Origin: VFMC01 sp046331225
GTDB taxonomy: Bacteria; Actinomycetota; Acidimicrobiia; Acidimicrobiales; Ilumatobacteraceae
Assembly (NCBI GenBank): GCA_046331225.1
Contig: JAXLRF010000005.1
Coordinates: 124,001-188,000, forward strand
DNA: 64,000 bases
Direction: 5' to 3'
Of this stretch, positions 17,881 to 26,996 are shown one piece after another. The notes under the pieces are model-generated. The model did no database searches and had not been told where the DNA came from. It saw only the letters and a list, made by a program, of their open reading frames with translations. The position numbers were made by a program, and so were the translations under genes. Numbering within the stretch: position 1 is the first letter of the stretch; each line of letters starts with the position of its first letter.

Positions 17881-19818
17881 ATGAACGATTTCCCCACCCA
17901 CGAGAAGCTCCAGTCGCGGGCTCCCCAGGTCGCCGTCCCCGAGATGTGGCAGACCTTCAAGAGCGACATGAAGTTGGTCAACCCCAACAACAAGCGCAAG
18001 TTCAAGATCATCGTCGTCGGCACCGGCCTCGCGGGTGCCTCGGCGGCGGCCACGCTGGCCGAGCTCGGTTACCAGGTCGATGCGTTCACGTTCCACGACT
18101 CGCCCCGCCGTGCGCACTCGATCGCCGCGCAGGGCGGCATCAACGCCGCCAAGAACTACAAGGGCGACGGCGACTCGATCCACCGCCTCTTCTACGACAC
18201 CATCAAGGGCGGCGACTTCCGTGCTCGTGAGAGCAACGTGCACCGCCTCGCCGAGGTGAGCGTCGACATCATCGACCAGATGGTGGCCCAGGGCGTGCCC
18301 TTCGCTCGCGAGTACGGCGGTCTGCTCGACAACCGCAGCTTCGGTGGCGCGCAGGTGAGCCGCACCTTCTACGCCCGTGGTCAGACCGGCCAGCAGCTCC
18401 TGATCGGCGCCTACCAGCAGATGGCGCGTCAGATCGGTCTCGGCAACGTGCGGCTCTGGAACCGCACCGAGCTGGTCGACACCGTCGTGGTCGACGGCCG
18501 CTGCGCCGGCATCGTCACCCGCGACCTCATGACCGGCGAGATCGTGTCGCACGCGGCGCACGCGGTCGTGCTCTGCACGGGTGGCTACGGCAACGTGTTC
18601 TTCCTGTCCACCAACGCGATGGCGTGCAACGTCACCGCGGCGTGGCGTGCGCACCGCCGGGGTGCGTTCTTCGCGAACCCCTGCTACACCCAGATCCACC
18701 CCACCTGCATCCCGCAGGCCGACGACACCCAGTCGAAGCTCACCCTGATGAGCGAGTCGCTGCGCAACGACGGTCGTGTGTGGGTGCCCAAGCAGGTGGG
18801 CGACGAGCGTGCGCCCGACCAGATCCCCGAAGACGAGCGCGACTACTACCTCGAGCGCCTGTATCCGAGCTTCGGCAACCTGGCGCCGCGCGACATCTCG
18901 TCGCGTGCGGCCAAGCGTGCGGTCGACTCGGGCCGCGGTGTCGGCCCGCTCAAGAACGGCGTGTACCTCGACTTCTCGGCCGCCATCTCACGCCTCGGGT
19001 ACGACACGGTCTGGGAGCGCTACTCGAACCTGTTCGAGATGTACGAGCGCATCACCGGTGAGGACCCGACCAAGGTGCCGATGCGCATCTACCCGGCCAG
19101 CCACTACACGATGGGCGGCCTCTGGGTCGACTACGAGCTGATGACCACCGTGCCGGGCCTGTACGCCGCGGGCGAGGCCAACTTCAGCGACCACGGCGCC
19201 AACCGCCTCGGTGCGTCGGCGCTCATGCAGGGTCTGTCGGACGGCTACTTCGTGCTGCCGTACACGATCGGCAACTACCTGGCGCCGTTGCTCAACAAGC
19301 CGATGCCCGGCACCGACCACCCGGCGTTCAAGGAAGCCGAGAACGAGGCGCGCCAGCGCTTCCAGCGCTACCTCGACATCAAGGGCACCCGGTCGCCCGA
19401 CTGGTTCCACCGCGAGCTCGGCAAGATCATCTGGGACTACTGCGGCATGGAGCGCACCGAGCAGGGCCTCGAGAAGGCACTCAGCGAGCTGCCCGCGCTG
19501 TACGACGAGTTCCAGAAGGACCTGCGCGTCACCGGCGACGGTGCCTCGCTCAACCAGACGCTCGAGAAGGCCGGCCGCGTCGACGACTTCTTCCAGCTCG
19601 GCATGCTGATGTGCCGAGATGCGCTCGAGCGCAAGGAGAGCTGCGGCGGTCACTTCCGTGCCGAATACCAGGACGACGAGGGTGAGGCCAAGCGCGACGA
19701 CGAGCACTTCGCCCACGTCGGCGCCTGGGAATGGACCGGCGACCCGATGCAGTCGAACCGGTTCATCGAGCCGCTCGAGTTCTCCACCGTCCACCTCGCC
19801 ACCCGGAGCTACAAGTGA
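17881..19818 (+). CDS. sdhA: Succinate dehydrogenase / fumarate reductase flavoprotein subunit
   Basis: Oxidises succinate to fumarate with covalently bound FAD on the cytosolic side of complex II. The 645 residues include a Rossmann loop (VGTGLAGASAA), the RAHSIAAQGGINAA motif with the FAD-linking His, HPTCIPQ, SESLRNDGR, the ASHYTMGGLWVD substrate His segment, and AAGEANFSDHGANRLG. An N-terminal extension of about 40 residues and a long helical C-terminus match the five-helix anchor type of complex II. It ends in a GTGA overlap with sdhB. Confidence 0.96.
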   Translation: MNDFPTHEKLQSRAPQVAVPEMWQTFKSDMKLVNPNNKRKFKIIVVGTGLAGASAAATLAELGYQVDAFTFHDSPRRAHSIAAQGGINAAKNYKGDGDSIHRLFYDTIKGGDFRARESNVHRLAEVSVDIIDQMVAQGVPFAREYGGLLDNRSFGGAQVSRTFYARGQTGQQLLIGAYQQMARQIGLGNVRLWNRTELVDTVVVDGRCAGIVTRDLMTGEIVSHAAHAVVLCTGGYGNVFFLSTNAMACNVTAAWRAHRRGAFFANPCYTQIHPTCIPQADDTQSKLTLMSESLRNDGRVWVPKQVGDERAPDQIPEDERDYYLERLYPSFGNLAPRDISSRAAKRAVDSGRGVGPLKNGVYLDFSAAISRLGYDTVWERYSNLFEMYERITGEDPTKVPMRIYPASHYTMGGLWVDYELMTTVPGLYAAGEANFSDHGANRLGASALMQGLSDGYFVLPYTIGNYLAPLLNKPMPGTDHPAFKEAENEARQRFQRYLDIKGTRSPDWFHRELGKIIWDYCGMERTEQGLEKALSELPALYDEFQKDLRVTGDGASLNQTLEKAGRVDDFFQLGMLMCRDALERKESCGGHFRAEYQDDEGEAKRDDEHFAHVGAWEWTGDPMQSNRFIEPLEFSTVHLATRSYK

Positions 19819-20588
19819 GCCATCTCTCCGACATCAAGCTCAAGATCTGGCGTCAGGCCGGTCCCGACGCAGGCGGCCGGTTCGAGACCTATCTCGTGCC
19901 GTCGATCAGCGACGAGGCCTCGTTCCTCGAGATGCTCGACGTGCTGAACGAGCAGCTGATCACCGAAGGCCGCGAGCCGGTCGTGTTCGACCACGACTGC
20001 CGTGAGGGCATCTGCGGCACCTGCTCGCTCATGATCGACGGTCAGGCGCACGGTCCGCAGCGCGGCACGGCCACGTGCCAGCTGCACATGCGCAAGTTCC
20101 AGAGCGGCGCCGAGATCGTGATCGAGCCGTGGCGTGCCTCGGCGTTCCCGATCATCAAGGACCTGATGGTCGACCGCTCGGCGTTCGACCGGATCGTCGA
20201 GTCGGGTGGTTTCATCACCGCCGAGACCGGTGGTGCGCCCGACGCCAACCTGATCCCGATCCCGAAGCCCGTGGCCGACGCGTCGATGGACGCGGCGGCG
20301 TGCATCGGCTGCGGTGCCTGTGTGGCGGCGTGCCCCAACGGTGCGGCCAACCTGTTCACGGCCGCCAAGGTGGCGCACCTCAACCTGCTGCCGCAGGGTC
20401 AGCCCGAGCGGTACAAGCGCGTCGAGGCGATGGTCGAGACGATGGACTCGTACTTCGGTTCGTGCACCAACCACGGTGAGTGCGAGGCGGCGTGCCCGAA
20501 GGAGATCTCCATCGACACGATCGCCCTCATGCATCAGGACTACCGCAAGGCGAAGTTCGCCAACCGCAAGTCCCTCGCCCGCAGCTGA
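19815..20588 (+). CDS. sdhB: Succinate dehydrogenase iron-sulfur subunit
   Basis: Carries electrons from FAD to haem and quinone. The 257-residue protein has the [2Fe-2S] ligands in CREGICGTCS with a distal Cys in GTATC, and two ferredoxin-like motifs, CIGCGACVAACP and the pair C-TNHGEC-EAACP, for the remaining clusters. The GTG start overlaps the sdhA stop by four bases, so translation is coupled. A strong hairpin 22 bp downstream ends the operon. Confidence 0.96.
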   Translation: MSHLSDIKLKIWRQAGPDAGGRFETYLVPSISDEASFLEMLDVLNEQLITEGREPVVFDHDCREGICGTCSLMIDGQAHGPQRGTATCQLHMRKFQSGAEIVIEPWRASAFPIIKDLMVDRSAFDRIVESGGFITAETGGAPDANLIPIPKPVADASMDAAACIGCGACVAACPNGAANLFTAAKVAHLNLLPQGQPERYKRVEAMVETMDSYFGSCTNHGECEAACPKEISIDTIALMHQDYRKAKFANRKSLARS

Positions 20589-20609
20589 CACCACCAAAGA
20601 CCTGACCGA

Positions 20610-20648
20610 GATGAGAGATGAGCGGCCGTGGGCCGCTCATCTCTCATC
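20610..20648. terminator. Bidirectional terminator between sdhB and the GH2-like gene
   Basis: Perfect 18-bp stem (20610-20627 with 20631-20648) with a GTG loop, between two convergent genes. It is the strongest hairpin in the window. Confidence 0.85.
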
Positions 20649-20660
20649 GCGTTCGGGGGG

Positions 20661-22730
20661 TCAGCGGCTGACGATGGCTTCGTAGCGGTTGGAGGCGATC
20701 TCGTCGCCGTGCTCGAGCACCAGGTCGAGCCACAACCCACCCGGCGCGTCGGGCACCACGAACTGGATCGTGCCGATGCGCACGCACGCGTCGGCCGGCA
20801 CGTCACCGGTCCAGTGCCAGCGATGACTGCCACCCGGCCAGCGCAGCAGCGCCGTGCAGCGCACCTCGTCGAGCGGTCGGTGCAGATCGCTGATGGCGTG
20901 CACGTCGAGCGCGATCGCGTCGCCGACCTTCACCTGATCGGCCAGGCGTTCGGCCACCACGATCACGGGACGGCACGCGTCGGTGACCGTCGCGTAGGCC
21001 GGCTTCGGCCGGCGCAGGTGGTCGAGCAGCGAGGTCGACACCCGCGGCGTGGCGTCGGCGAGCGACGACAGGCAGAACCCGCCGGTCGGCCGGTACTTGA
21101 GCCGGCGCAGCGTCTCGATGTGATGGCGCAGCAGCGTCGCCTGGTACCGCTGCGTGTAGCGCACCCAGTGGTCGAAGGTCGGATGGCCGAGCGGCAACAG
21201 GTGCCGCTGGATCTTGTCGACGTCGGCCCCCGCCGCGTCGGCGAGCACCTCCCAGTCGAGGTCGGGCCAGAGCGACGTGTCGATCCACCCGGATGCGCCG
21301 TCGGGCACCGACTGCGAACCGAACGCGCCGACGAAGCGCACCATGCGCGGGATCGACGCGGCGAACCGCGGCAGGTCGCGCTCGTCGCCCCGGCCCCACC
21401 CGAACGACAGGTGGGTGTCGGCCCCGTCGAGCTGCGACAGGTGGGGCGGGACGCCGCTGTTCGCGAGGGCCGGGCGCGACTCGTCGGCCTGCTCGAGCGC
21501 TCGCTTCGCCCACCGGTCGAGGATCGTCTTGTTCCACGTCGGTGCCTGCTGTCGCAACCGGCCCGACTCGGGTTCGTCGTGCGCACACCACACGGCGATC
21601 GACGGATGGTGGCCGAGCTCGTCGACGGTGGCCCGCGCCAGCGCGACGGCCTGGCGGCGCACGGTGCGCGCGTACGACCCGCGCAGCGGCAGGTCCTGCC
21701 ACACCAGCACGCCGAGTTCGTCGGCCGCGTCGTACAGCTCGGGTCGGGTGACGTGGGCCCGGCAGCGGACGAGGTCGAGACCGGCGTCGCGTGCGAGCAC
21801 CACGTCGCGGCGGAACACCTCGGCCGGGGCGCCGGCGAGGTCGAGGGCCGACGGTCCGATGTTGACGCCCTTGGTGAAGAGCCGCTCGCCGTTCACCGAG
21901 ATCGTCCAGTCCTCCATCGCGATCTCGCGGAAGCCGGTGCGCCGCTCGGTGCGATGGCTCGGCGCGCCGTCGACGAGCACCTCGACGACCACGTCCGACA
22001 GCGGCTGGTCGCCCATCGACCACGGCCACCACAACCGCGGCTTGGCCACGTCGAGGTTCCACGCGATCTCGTTGGCGCCCTTCGCGAGGGAGTGGTCCTG
22101 CTCGGCCAGCACCACACCGTCGACCAGCGTGCGCACTCGCACCGAACGGGCGGCGTCGCTGTCGAGCCGGGCCGCCGCGCGCAGGTGTGCGCGCGTGTCG
22201 TTGGCGTCGCGGCACAGCACGCGGCAGCGGTCGATCCGCACCGGTCCGGTGGTCTCGATCCGCACCGGCCGCCACAGGCCGCCGGGGTTCCATCGCCGGT
22301 CGAACGCCGAGCCGTCCTGCAGCGCTCCGGTGAGCGTGCGGCGAGGGCCGTCGCCCGACGGGGTGGGGCACGACACCTCGACGGCCAGCACGTGGTCGTC
22401 GCCCAGGCGGGCCAGTCCAGTGATGTCGAACGCGTGGGCCGCGACGTAGCCCTCGGGGTCGCCGAGGTACGCGCCGTCGAGCCACACGTCGGCCTGGTAC
22501 ATCACGCCCTCGAACACCACGAACACGCGCTCGTCGTCCGCTGGCGCCGGGTGGTGCAGGTCGGCCCGGTACATCACCGGTCCGTTGCTCTCGGCGAACG
22601 CGGGCTCGAAACGCCAGTGGCCCGGTACCTGCACGAGATGCCAGTCGTGGTCGTCGTAGTCGAACCCGACACCGTCGCGGCGCACGTCGTCGTCGGCTGC
22701 CGTCGCACGCCAGCGGCCGATCGGATCCAT
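20661..22730 (-). CDS. Glycoside hydrolase family 2-like protein, probable catalytic nucleophile missing
   Basis: A 689-residue protein with GH2 architecture: an N-terminal jelly-roll sugar-binding domain (VPGHWRFEPAF, MYQADVWLDG), an immunoglobulin-like domain, then a TIM barrel (FTKGVNIGPSAL, VWQDLPL, HPSIAVWCAHDEP). Glu386 in DEP is the candidate acid/base, though the family usually has NEP there. In beta-mannosidase-type members the nucleophile Glu lies in a SEFG/SEYG motif; here the aligned segment reads RFVGAFGSQS, with Ala469 in its place. It may be inactive or use another residue. The ATG at 22730 follows TACGCT by 7 nt. Confidence 0.82.
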   Translation of the reverse strand: MDPIGRWRATAADDDVRRDGVGFDYDDHDWHLVQVPGHWRFEPAFAESNGPVMYRADLHHPAPADDERVFVVFEGVMYQADVWLDGAYLGDPEGYVAAHAFDITGLARLGDDHVLAVEVSCPTPSGDGPRRTLTGALQDGSAFDRRWNPGGLWRPVRIETTGPVRIDRCRVLCRDANDTRAHLRAAARLDSDAARSVRVRTLVDGVVLAEQDHSLAKGANEIAWNLDVAKPRLWWPWSMGDQPLSDVVVEVLVDGAPSHRTERRTGFREIAMEDWTISVNGERLFTKGVNIGPSALDLAGAPAEVFRRDVVLARDAGLDLVRCRAHVTRPELYDAADELGVLVWQDLPLRGSYARTVRRQAVALARATVDELGHHPSIAVWCAHDEPESGRLRQQAPTWNKTILDRWAKRALEQADESRPALANSGVPPHLSQLDGADTHLSFGWGRGDERDLPRFAASIPRMVRFVGAFGSQSVPDGASGWIDTSLWPDLDWEVLADAAGADVDKIQRHLLPLGHPTFDHWVRYTQRYQATLLRHHIETLRRLKYRPTGGFCLSSLADATPRVSTSLLDHLRRPKPAYATVTDACRPVIVVAERLADQVKVGDAIALDVHAISDLHRPLDEVRCTALLRWPGGSHRWHWTGDVPADACVRIGTIQFVVPDAPGGLWLDLVLEHGDEIASNRYEAIVSR

Positions 22731-22737
22731 GGGCGCG

Positions 22738-22743
22738 AGCGTA
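22738..22743 (-). promoter_or_regulatory. -10 element (TACGCT) of the GH2-like gene
   Basis: Ends 7 nt before the ATG at 22730, minus strand. Confidence 0.6.
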
Positions 22744-22791
22744 TCCAGGTGAGTGTCGAGCACGACCGGAGCGCGCCGCGACGACCCGCGG

Positions 22792-22797
22792 TAGGGT
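22792..22797 (+). promoter_or_regulatory. -10 element (TAGGGT) of the ChlI-like ATPase gene
   Basis: Ends 6 nt before the ATG at 22804. Confidence 0.6.
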
Positions 22798-22803
22798 CGG
22801 CCC

Positions 22804-24219
22804 ATGACGACGTCGCATCCCGCCCCGGCCACGCTCGGTCAGTTGAAGGCTTCCGGTTGGGAGTCCGTGCCGGTCAAGGAGGAGATCCGTCGCAACGCCG
22901 TCGCTCGCATCTCGGCGGGCGAGCCGCTGTTCGAAGGGGTCCTCGGCTACGAGCACACCGTGATGCCGCAGCTCGAGAACGCGTTGCTGGCCGGCCACGA
23001 CGTGATCTTCCTCGGCGAGCGCGGCCAGGCCAAGACGCGCATGATCCGCTCGCTCACCGGTCTGCTCGACGAGTGGATGCCCATCGTCGCCGGCAGCGAG
23101 ATCAACGACGACCCGTACCACCCCGTCAGCCGTCACGCCCGCGACCTGGTCGCCCAGCACGGTGACGACACGCTGATCAGCTGGGTGCACCGCGACGACC
23201 GCTTCGGCGAGAAGCTCGCCACGCCCGACACCTCGATCGCCGACCTCATCGGCGAGGTCGACCCGATCAAGGTGGCCGAGGGCCGGTATCTGAGCGACGA
23301 GCTCACGCTGCACTACGGACTCGTCCCGCGCACCAACCGCGGCATCTTCGCGATCAACGAGATCCCCGACCTCGCCGAGCGCATCCAGGTCGGCCTCCTC
23401 AACGTGCTCGAAGAGCGCGACGTCCAGATCCGCGGCTACAAGATCCGCCTGCCGCTCGACGTGATCCTGGTGGCGAGCGCCAACCCCGAGGACTACACCA
23501 ACCGCGGCCGGATCATCACGCCGCTGAAGGACCGCTTCGGCAGCCAGATCCGCACGCACTACCCGCTCGACCCCGAGACCGAGGTGCAGATCATGCGCCA
23601 AGAGGCGCGTCCCGCGTCGGTCGGCGACGTGCAGGTCAGCATCCCCGATTACCTCGAGCGTGTCGTCGCGATGTTCAGCCAGATGGCGCGCGCGAGCAAC
23701 CAGGTCAACCAGCGCAGCGGTGTGAGCGTGCGTCTGTCGGTGAGCAACCTCGAGGTGCTCGGTGCCAACGCGTTGCGTCGCGGCCTGCGTGCCGGTGAGC
23801 GCACCGTCGTGCCTCGCGTGTGCGACCTCGACGCGCTCGCTGCGTCGTCGGGCGGCAAGATCGAGATCGAGTCGCTCGAGGAGGGTCGCGACGGCGTGAT
23901 CCTCGAGAACCTCGTCAAGGGCGCGGTGCTGACGGTCTACAAGGAGCGGGTCACGCCCGACCAGGTGCGCGAGGTGATCGGCGCGTTCGAGGAGGGCATC
24001 GTCGCCCACACCGGCGAAGACATCGCCTCGGTCGACGAGGCGCAGCTGGTCGAGCGCATCCCGGCGATGCGGGCAGCGGTGCAGTCGCTCACCCAGGGCG
24101 ACGAGTCGCCCGCCGCCGTGGCCGCCGCGGTCGAGTTCGTGCTCGAGGGCCTGCACCTGTCGAAGCGGCTCAACAAGGACTCGTCGGCCACCGGGGCCAC
24201 GTACCGCAGCCGCAGCTGA
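22804..24219 (+). CDS. ChlI-like AAA+ ATPase (magnesium chelatase subunit I-like, Rv0958-type)
   Basis: A 471-residue AAA+ protein of the magnesium-chelatase/MoxR clade. Walker A is GERGQAKT at residues 71-78. The Walker B region reads IFAINEIPDL, with Asn where Asp is usual but the Glu kept. SANPEDYTNRGRIITPLKDRFG matches the sensor-1 and arginine-finger segment of ChlI. Chlorophyll genes are absent, so it is not a true chelatase subunit. In mycobacteria the homologue (Rv0958) lies beside the VWA partner (Rv0959); here the partner starts 2.8 kb downstream, after three opposite-strand genes. Confidence 0.88.
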   Translation: MTTSHPAPATLGQLKASGWESVPVKEEIRRNAVARISAGEPLFEGVLGYEHTVMPQLENALLAGHDVIFLGERGQAKTRMIRSLTGLLDEWMPIVAGSEINDDPYHPVSRHARDLVAQHGDDTLISWVHRDDRFGEKLATPDTSIADLIGEVDPIKVAEGRYLSDELTLHYGLVPRTNRGIFAINEIPDLAERIQVGLLNVLEERDVQIRGYKIRLPLDVILVASANPEDYTNRGRIITPLKDRFGSQIRTHYPLDPETEVQIMRQEARPASVGDVQVSIPDYLERVVAMFSQMARASNQVNQRSGVSVRLSVSNLEVLGANALRRGLRAGERTVVPRVCDLDALAASSGGKIEIESLEEGRDGVILENLVKGAVLTVYKERVTPDQVREVIGAFEEGIVAHTGEDIASVDEAQLVERIPAMRAAVQSLTQGDESPAAVAAAVEFVLEGLHLSKRLNKDSSATGATYRSRS

Positions 24220-24232
24220 CCCGGCGTCGCGC

Positions 24233-25231
24233 TCAGCGCAGCACGGTCACGTTGGTGACGCCCGTGTTGGGGATGCCGCCGATGGCGGTGACCGTCCCGG
24301 CGGAGCACCAGGCGCCCACCTTCACGGTGTGCGGACCGGCGACGATCGAGTTCGGCGTCGTGCCGATGAACGCGGTGCGGCCGGCGGTCGTCCCGGTGAT
24401 CGCGACCATCGTCGACGCGACGATCACGTCGTCGACGAGCAAGAACGCGACGTAGCCGGTTCCCGACGAGCACGCGACCGACAGGTTCCAGACCGAGCTG
24501 ATCGACCACCGTCCCGTCGTCGTGGTCGTCAGCGACGCGATCTGTGTCGACAACTGAGCCGTCACGTTGTTGGGCACGCTGATCGGGGTCGACACGATCT
24601 CGACCGGCGACTCGAGGGTGCTCACCCGCGTCTGGATCGACGACACGGTGTTGCCCAGCGCGGCCAGATCGCTCGAGAAGTCCGACGCCTGCGCGTCGGC
24701 CGGCAGGTAGTAGCCGACGACGTCGACCGACAGCTCGACGGTGCCCGCCAGGTTGAAGAACGCGAGCGAACCGTCGGCGCCGAGACCCGATGTCACGGCG
24801 TTGGGTGTCGGATCCTGGCCGGCGACCCAGTTGAGGTTCGCGGCGGTGGGGCGCGCGGCATCGCCGGGGTACACGGTCAGGTACGACGGCTTGCTCGGGT
24901 CGATGATCGCCACGTTCATCGAGAGCGCCGTCGCGGTCGTGGGGATCGTGCACGCTCCGACCTGCCCGCGGCCGGGGGTGACGTAGATCTCGCCCTGACC
25001 GAGCGGGGTGGCGCGAGGTCCGACGTTGGTGATGCCCGCCCGGGTGTCGAGCAGTCGGCAGGGCGTCATCGGCACGAACACCGACGGCGCGGGCGAGGTG
25101 GACGCGAGGCTGGTGATCGCCCCGCCGGCTCCGAGCGTGACCGCGACGGCTGCGCCGATCGCCGCCCAGCGGGACCGACCGGCTCGGGCGCCGGTGTCGG
25201 GGCGGGGGCGTTCACGCAGTAGGTCGAGCAC
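24233..25231 (-). CDS. Secreted protein with LDTR motif
   Basis: A 332-residue secreted protein. After a basic N-terminus there is one hydrophobic segment (about residues 22-45), then a beta-rich region opening FVPMTPCRLLDTR. This LDTR motif starts a repeat-like domain found in large sets of actinobacterial surface proteins; LNWVAGQ and VDVVGYY belong to the same domain. The C-terminal half after a short coiled coil (SIQTRVSTLE) looks like a separate beta-sandwich. Function is unknown; cell-surface or adhesive roles are guesses. The GTG start follows TACGAT by 8 nt. Confidence 0.8.
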   Translation of the reverse strand: MLDLLRERPRPDTGARAGRSRWAAIGAAVAVTLGAGGAITSLASTSPAPSVFVPMTPCRLLDTRAGITNVGPRATPLGQGEIYVTPGRGQVGACTIPTTATALSMNVAIIDPSKPSYLTVYPGDAARPTAANLNWVAGQDPTPNAVTSGLGADGSLAFFNLAGTVELSVDVVGYYLPADAQASDFSSDLAALGNTVSSIQTRVSTLESPVEIVSTPISVPNNVTAQLSTQIASLTTTTTGRWSISSVWNLSVACSSGTGYVAFLLVDDVIVASTMVAITGTTAGRTAFIGTTPNSIVAGPHTVKVGAWCSAGTVTAIGGIPNTGVTNVTVLR

Positions 25232-25239
25232 GACCGGCG

Positions 25240-25245
25240 ATCGTA
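25240..25245 (-). promoter_or_regulatory. -10 element (TACGAT) of the LDTR secreted-protein gene
   Basis: Ends 8 nt before the GTG at 25231; fixes the start. Confidence 0.6.
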
Positions 25246-25283
25246 CGGAGATCGGGTTCGTGCGCCGGGGACCCCGGCCCGGG

Positions 25284-26273
25284 TCAGCCGAGTGCGACGG
25301 CCGTCGCCTCGAGATCGGTGCACGTGAACCGCTCGAGCGGCATCGACGTGGCGAGCCGGCGTGCCTGGCGGACGACGTGGTCGAGCGTCTCGGCGCGTGC
25401 ATCGCGATCGGGTCCGAGCGGCCGGAACGTCACGGCCAGCGGACGGTCGGGTCCCTGCTCGGCCACCCGGTGCAGCAAGGGCTCGAGGTCGACGCCGGTG
25501 CCCGAGCCACTGGTGGCGATGCCGAGCTGGTCACAGGCGCCGGCCATGTCGGCGAGTTCCCGGTCGGCCCGGCCCGGGATCGTGATCGTGCCGTCGCGCA
25601 GCGCACGCAACCAGGTGTGCCAGCGCAGGTGCTCGTCCCGGCGGGCGGCCTGGGCGGCCACCACGTCGTCACGCGGGATCGGCACCACGCGCACGTCGAG
25701 CGACGTGGCCACGGGTCGTGGTCCGTGCAGCAACCGCCAGGCGTCGCGCCACGCGGTCAACAGGGTGTCGACCAGCACGCCGTGACGGCGAGGATCGTGC
25801 GGCTGCAGCCGCTGCGCCATCGCGAACGGTGCCTCGAACGGCACCCAACCGTCGACGTCGTCGCCGACCGCGTCGGCGATCGTCTCCACCCAACGCGGCC
25901 ACCAGTGGCGGGCGGTCGCCTCGTCGGTGAACCCGCCCTCGTTCTCGAACCAGCGGGGCACCTCGGGCGAGAGCAGGCACAGCCACAGACGACCGCCCGC
26001 GGCACGCACCACCTGCGCGGCGCCACGCACCTGCTCGACCACCCCGCCGTCGAGCGTCGCCGGCTTGGGTTGGGCCACGGCCCACGGCACGGTGAGCCGG
26101 ACGTGTCCGAGGCCGAGGCCCGACGCGATCTCGAGGTCGTCGGCGAGCGCGGTGTCGCTCTCGGCGAGGCGCGCGCCGACGACGGCACCGAACGACGGCA
26201 GCGACGGGGGAGCAGGCGACGGCTCGACGGCGTCGGGCGCGTCGTGCGATCCGGGGTCGGTCGGGGCGCTCAC
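25284..26273 (-). CDS. GH1-like TIM-barrel protein lacking the NEP acid/base motif
   Basis: A 329-residue cytosolic protein that resembles the N-terminal half of family 1 glycosidases: LGLGHVRLTVPWAVAQP for the strand-2 motif, VPRWFENEGGFTDE for the following loop, then DGWVPFEAP near residue 147. In GH1 that last segment is WxTxNEP with the acid/base Glu; here the aligned triplet is EAP, so the Glu is shifted or lost. It is about 100 residues shorter than GH1 enzymes. Catalysis is doubtful; a binding role is possible. Its GTG overlaps the cyclase stop (GTGA), so the two are coupled. Confidence 0.65.
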   Translation of the reverse strand: MSAPTDPGSHDAPDAVEPSPAPPSLPSFGAVVGARLAESDTALADDLEIASGLGLGHVRLTVPWAVAQPKPATLDGGVVEQVRGAAQVVRAAGGRLWLCLLSPEVPRWFENEGGFTDEATARHWWPRWVETIADAVGDDVDGWVPFEAPFAMAQRLQPHDPRRHGVLVDTLLTAWRDAWRLLHGPRPVATSLDVRVVPIPRDDVVAAQAARRDEHLRWHTWLRALRDGTITIPGRADRELADMAGACDQLGIATSGSGTGVDLEPLLHRVAEQGPDRPLAVTFRPLGPDRDARAETLDHVVRQARRLATSMPLERFTCTDLEATAVALG

Positions 26274-26818
26274 CCGAAGGGCGTGCGCGTCCAGAGTTCG
26301 CTGGTGTCGTTGTTGTACGTGGACACCGGCGTGCCCCCGAGCTCGAGCACCTCGATCGGGCCCGGGAAGCCGCGCAGCTCGACCGGTCCGTGCGGGTTGG
26401 CGGTGACACCCTCGGGCAGGCGCTCGAGCTGCATCGTGGGCAGCAGCACCTCGAACGGCCCGGCGAGGTCGCACAGGCGTGACGCCATGTTGACCGCCGA
26501 ACCGATGTAGTCGTCGCCCTCGAACAGCAGGGCGTAGCCGGTGGCGATGCCGACCCGCAGCGAGAGCGGGGCGCACACCTCGGCCGAACGGTTCTCGAGC
26601 TCGAGGGCGAAGGCGATGCAGTTGGTCTGGTCGACCGAGACGATCATGCAGCCGTCACCCAACCACTTGGCGATGCGCACACCGCGCTCGCTCGCGATCT
26701 CGCGCACCAGGCTCCGGAACGCACCGAGGATGCGGCCCGCGGCGTCGTCGCCGAAGGCGGCCGTGTAGTTCGTGAAACCGCTGAGGTCCACGAAGGCGAA
26801 GGTGCGGGGGACTCGCAT
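26270..26818 (-). CDS. Class III adenylate cyclase, single catalytic domain
   Basis: A 182-residue protein consisting of one class III cyclase domain. Metal ligands are Asp11 (FVDLSGFTNY) and Asp55 (KWLGDG). The adenine-selecting pair Lys51 and Asp103 and the transition-state Asn110 and Arg114 (VNMASR) are all present, so cAMP formation by a homodimer is predicted. There is no sensor or membrane domain. Two upstream in-frame starts exist, including ATG at 26887; 26818 is chosen because TACCCT lies 9 nt before it. A GTGA overlap joins it to the GH1-like gene. A cNMP-binding protein is encoded at 30621. Confidence 0.85.
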   Translation of the reverse strand: MRVPRTFAFVDLSGFTNYTAAFGDDAAGRILGAFRSLVREIASERGVRIAKWLGDGCMIVSVDQTNCIAFALELENRSAEVCAPLSLRVGIATGYALLFEGDDYIGSAVNMASRLCDLAGPFEVLLPTMQLERLPEGVTANPHGPVELRGFPGPIEVLELGGTPVSTYNNDTSELWTRTPFG

Positions 26819-26827
26819 GACGTCCTC

Positions 26828-26833
26828 AGGGTA
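26828..26833 (-). promoter_or_regulatory. -10 element (TACCCT) of the cyclase gene
   Basis: Ends 9 nt before the ATG at 26818. A GAGGA between box and start could also serve as a weak Shine-Dalgarno. Confidence 0.5.
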
Positions 26834-26984
26834 TCTCGCTGGAAATGATCGTTCCTGATCGGGTGATCGCTTGTACAGATGCTTCATCGGCCGTTCACGG
26901 ATCGGGCTGAAGCTCGTTCCCGAACGGTCGTGTGGTCGTCGCACCGTGGATTCGCCCGGGCGGGCGCCCACGTCCGACGAGGGG

Positions 26985-26990
26985 TACAGT
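26985..26990 (+). promoter_or_regulatory. -10 element (TACAGT) of the VWA gene
   Basis: Ends 6 nt before the ATG at 26997. Confidence 0.6.
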
Positions 26991-26996
26991 CCCCTC

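Noticed and set aside
20803..24156. 1117-codon minus-strand frame across the GH2-like and ChlI-like genes
   Set aside because: Shadow frame; both true genes have conserved motifs in other frames.
22804..24219. Magnesium chelatase for (bacterio)chlorophyll
   Set aside because: No other pigment or tetrapyrrole gene is present in the window. The AAA/VWA pair fits the Rv0958/Rv0959 class instead.
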